Shown here piece after piece: positions 21,265 through 21,328 of a stretch of 21,328 nt of DNA. The translations under genes and the position numbers were made by a program. This DNA is from DATEPR01 sp036503065 (GTDB lineage Bacteria > Actinomycetota > Actinomycetes > Mycobacteriales > Pseudonocardiaceae). The notes under the pieces were generated by a model. The model saw only the letters and a list, made by a program, of their open reading frames with translations, was not told where the DNA came from and ran no database searches. The stretch spans positions 1-21,328 of the forward strand of contig DASXXM010000280.1 of the NCBI GenBank assembly GCA_036503065.1. Reading direction: 5' to 3'. Each line of letters begins with the position of its first letter. Positions within the stretch are counted from its first letter, which is position 1.

Positions 21265-21328
21265 GCACCGTGACCGTGCCCGGCGCGACCTCGGTAAACC
21301 CGCCGTCCCGGACCGCGACCACGCCCCG
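21245..21328 (-). CDS. C-terminal end of an unidentified protein (5' end outside window)
   Basis: An open minus-strand frame enters from the right edge and ends at TAG (21245-21247), giving 27 residues that finish with GTVTVLAHWVG. GC-rich codon use is typical of the window. The alternating hydrophobic pattern suggests a closing beta-strand domain, but I do not recognise the family. A diverged copy of its last codons is found 155 bp further downstream. Confidence 0.5.
   Translation of the reverse strand, partial: RGVVAVRDGGFTEVAPGTVTVLAHWVG

Noticed and set aside
1..21328. tRNA, rRNA or riboswitch genes
   Set aside because: I saw no cloverleaf-like sequence with a T-loop consensus, no rRNA signature and no recognisable riboswitch core on either strand; a covariance-model scan would be needed to exclude small RNAs.

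Overview
The window is high-GC actinobacterial DNA. Protein similarity and gene order point to the Mycobacteriales/Pseudonocardiales side of the phylum; a Pseudonocardiaceae-type soil actinomycete is my best guess, but that is inference. Many genes start with GTG, most intergenic gaps are very short, and at least seven genes have a TANNNT box exactly 6-7 nt before the start codon, the pattern of leaderless actinobacterial transcripts.

Layout. The left part (about 86-9387, mostly minus strand) and the pncB and dinG genes on the plus strand reproduce, in mirror image, the Mycobacterium tuberculosis Rv1329c-Rv1341 neighbourhood as I recall it: dinG, pncB, clpS, DUF2017, P1 peptidase, mec, cysO, cysM, rhomboid, murI, Rv1339-type phosphodiesterase, rph, rdgB. 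Functionally these cover N-degron proteolysis (clpS), a sulfur-carrier route to cysteine (mec-cysO-cysM), membrane proteolysis (rhomboid), D-glutamate supply for the wall (murI), a metallo-beta-lactamase-fold phosphodiesterase, and RNA/nucleotide housekeeping (rph, rdgB). Two plus-strand genes interrupt the block: a DUF2231-like membrane protein and an SMP-30/gluconolactonase-like protein.

Between pncB and dinG, adjacent in M. tuberculosis, sits about 5.7 kb of accessory DNA. pncA joins pncB to make a nicotinamide/nicotinate salvage pair. Then comes a surface-protein locus: wecB, a 56-residue LAFTG membrane mini-protein and a secreted choice-of-anchor-P-like protein on the minus strand, and divergently an exosortase-family transpeptidase translationally coupled to a membrane GT2 glycosyltransferase. 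An AadA-like nucleotidyltransferase follows. This locus is the best candidate for a little-described system: an actinobacterial exosortase with its target protein, a glycosyltransferase and a free-standing sortase-type sorting signal.

Beyond dinG are a DUF4389 membrane protein and a secreted GH47 alpha-mannosidase, a family that is mainly eukaryotic. The right 475 bp holds no convincing gene but carries repeats. One 64-bp hairpin-forming element there is 86% identical to a segment inside the 5' end of murI, in inverted orientation. MurI has an unusual N-terminal extension of about 105 residues made of that element plus a 16-residue-period repeat. Partial genes lie at both edges.
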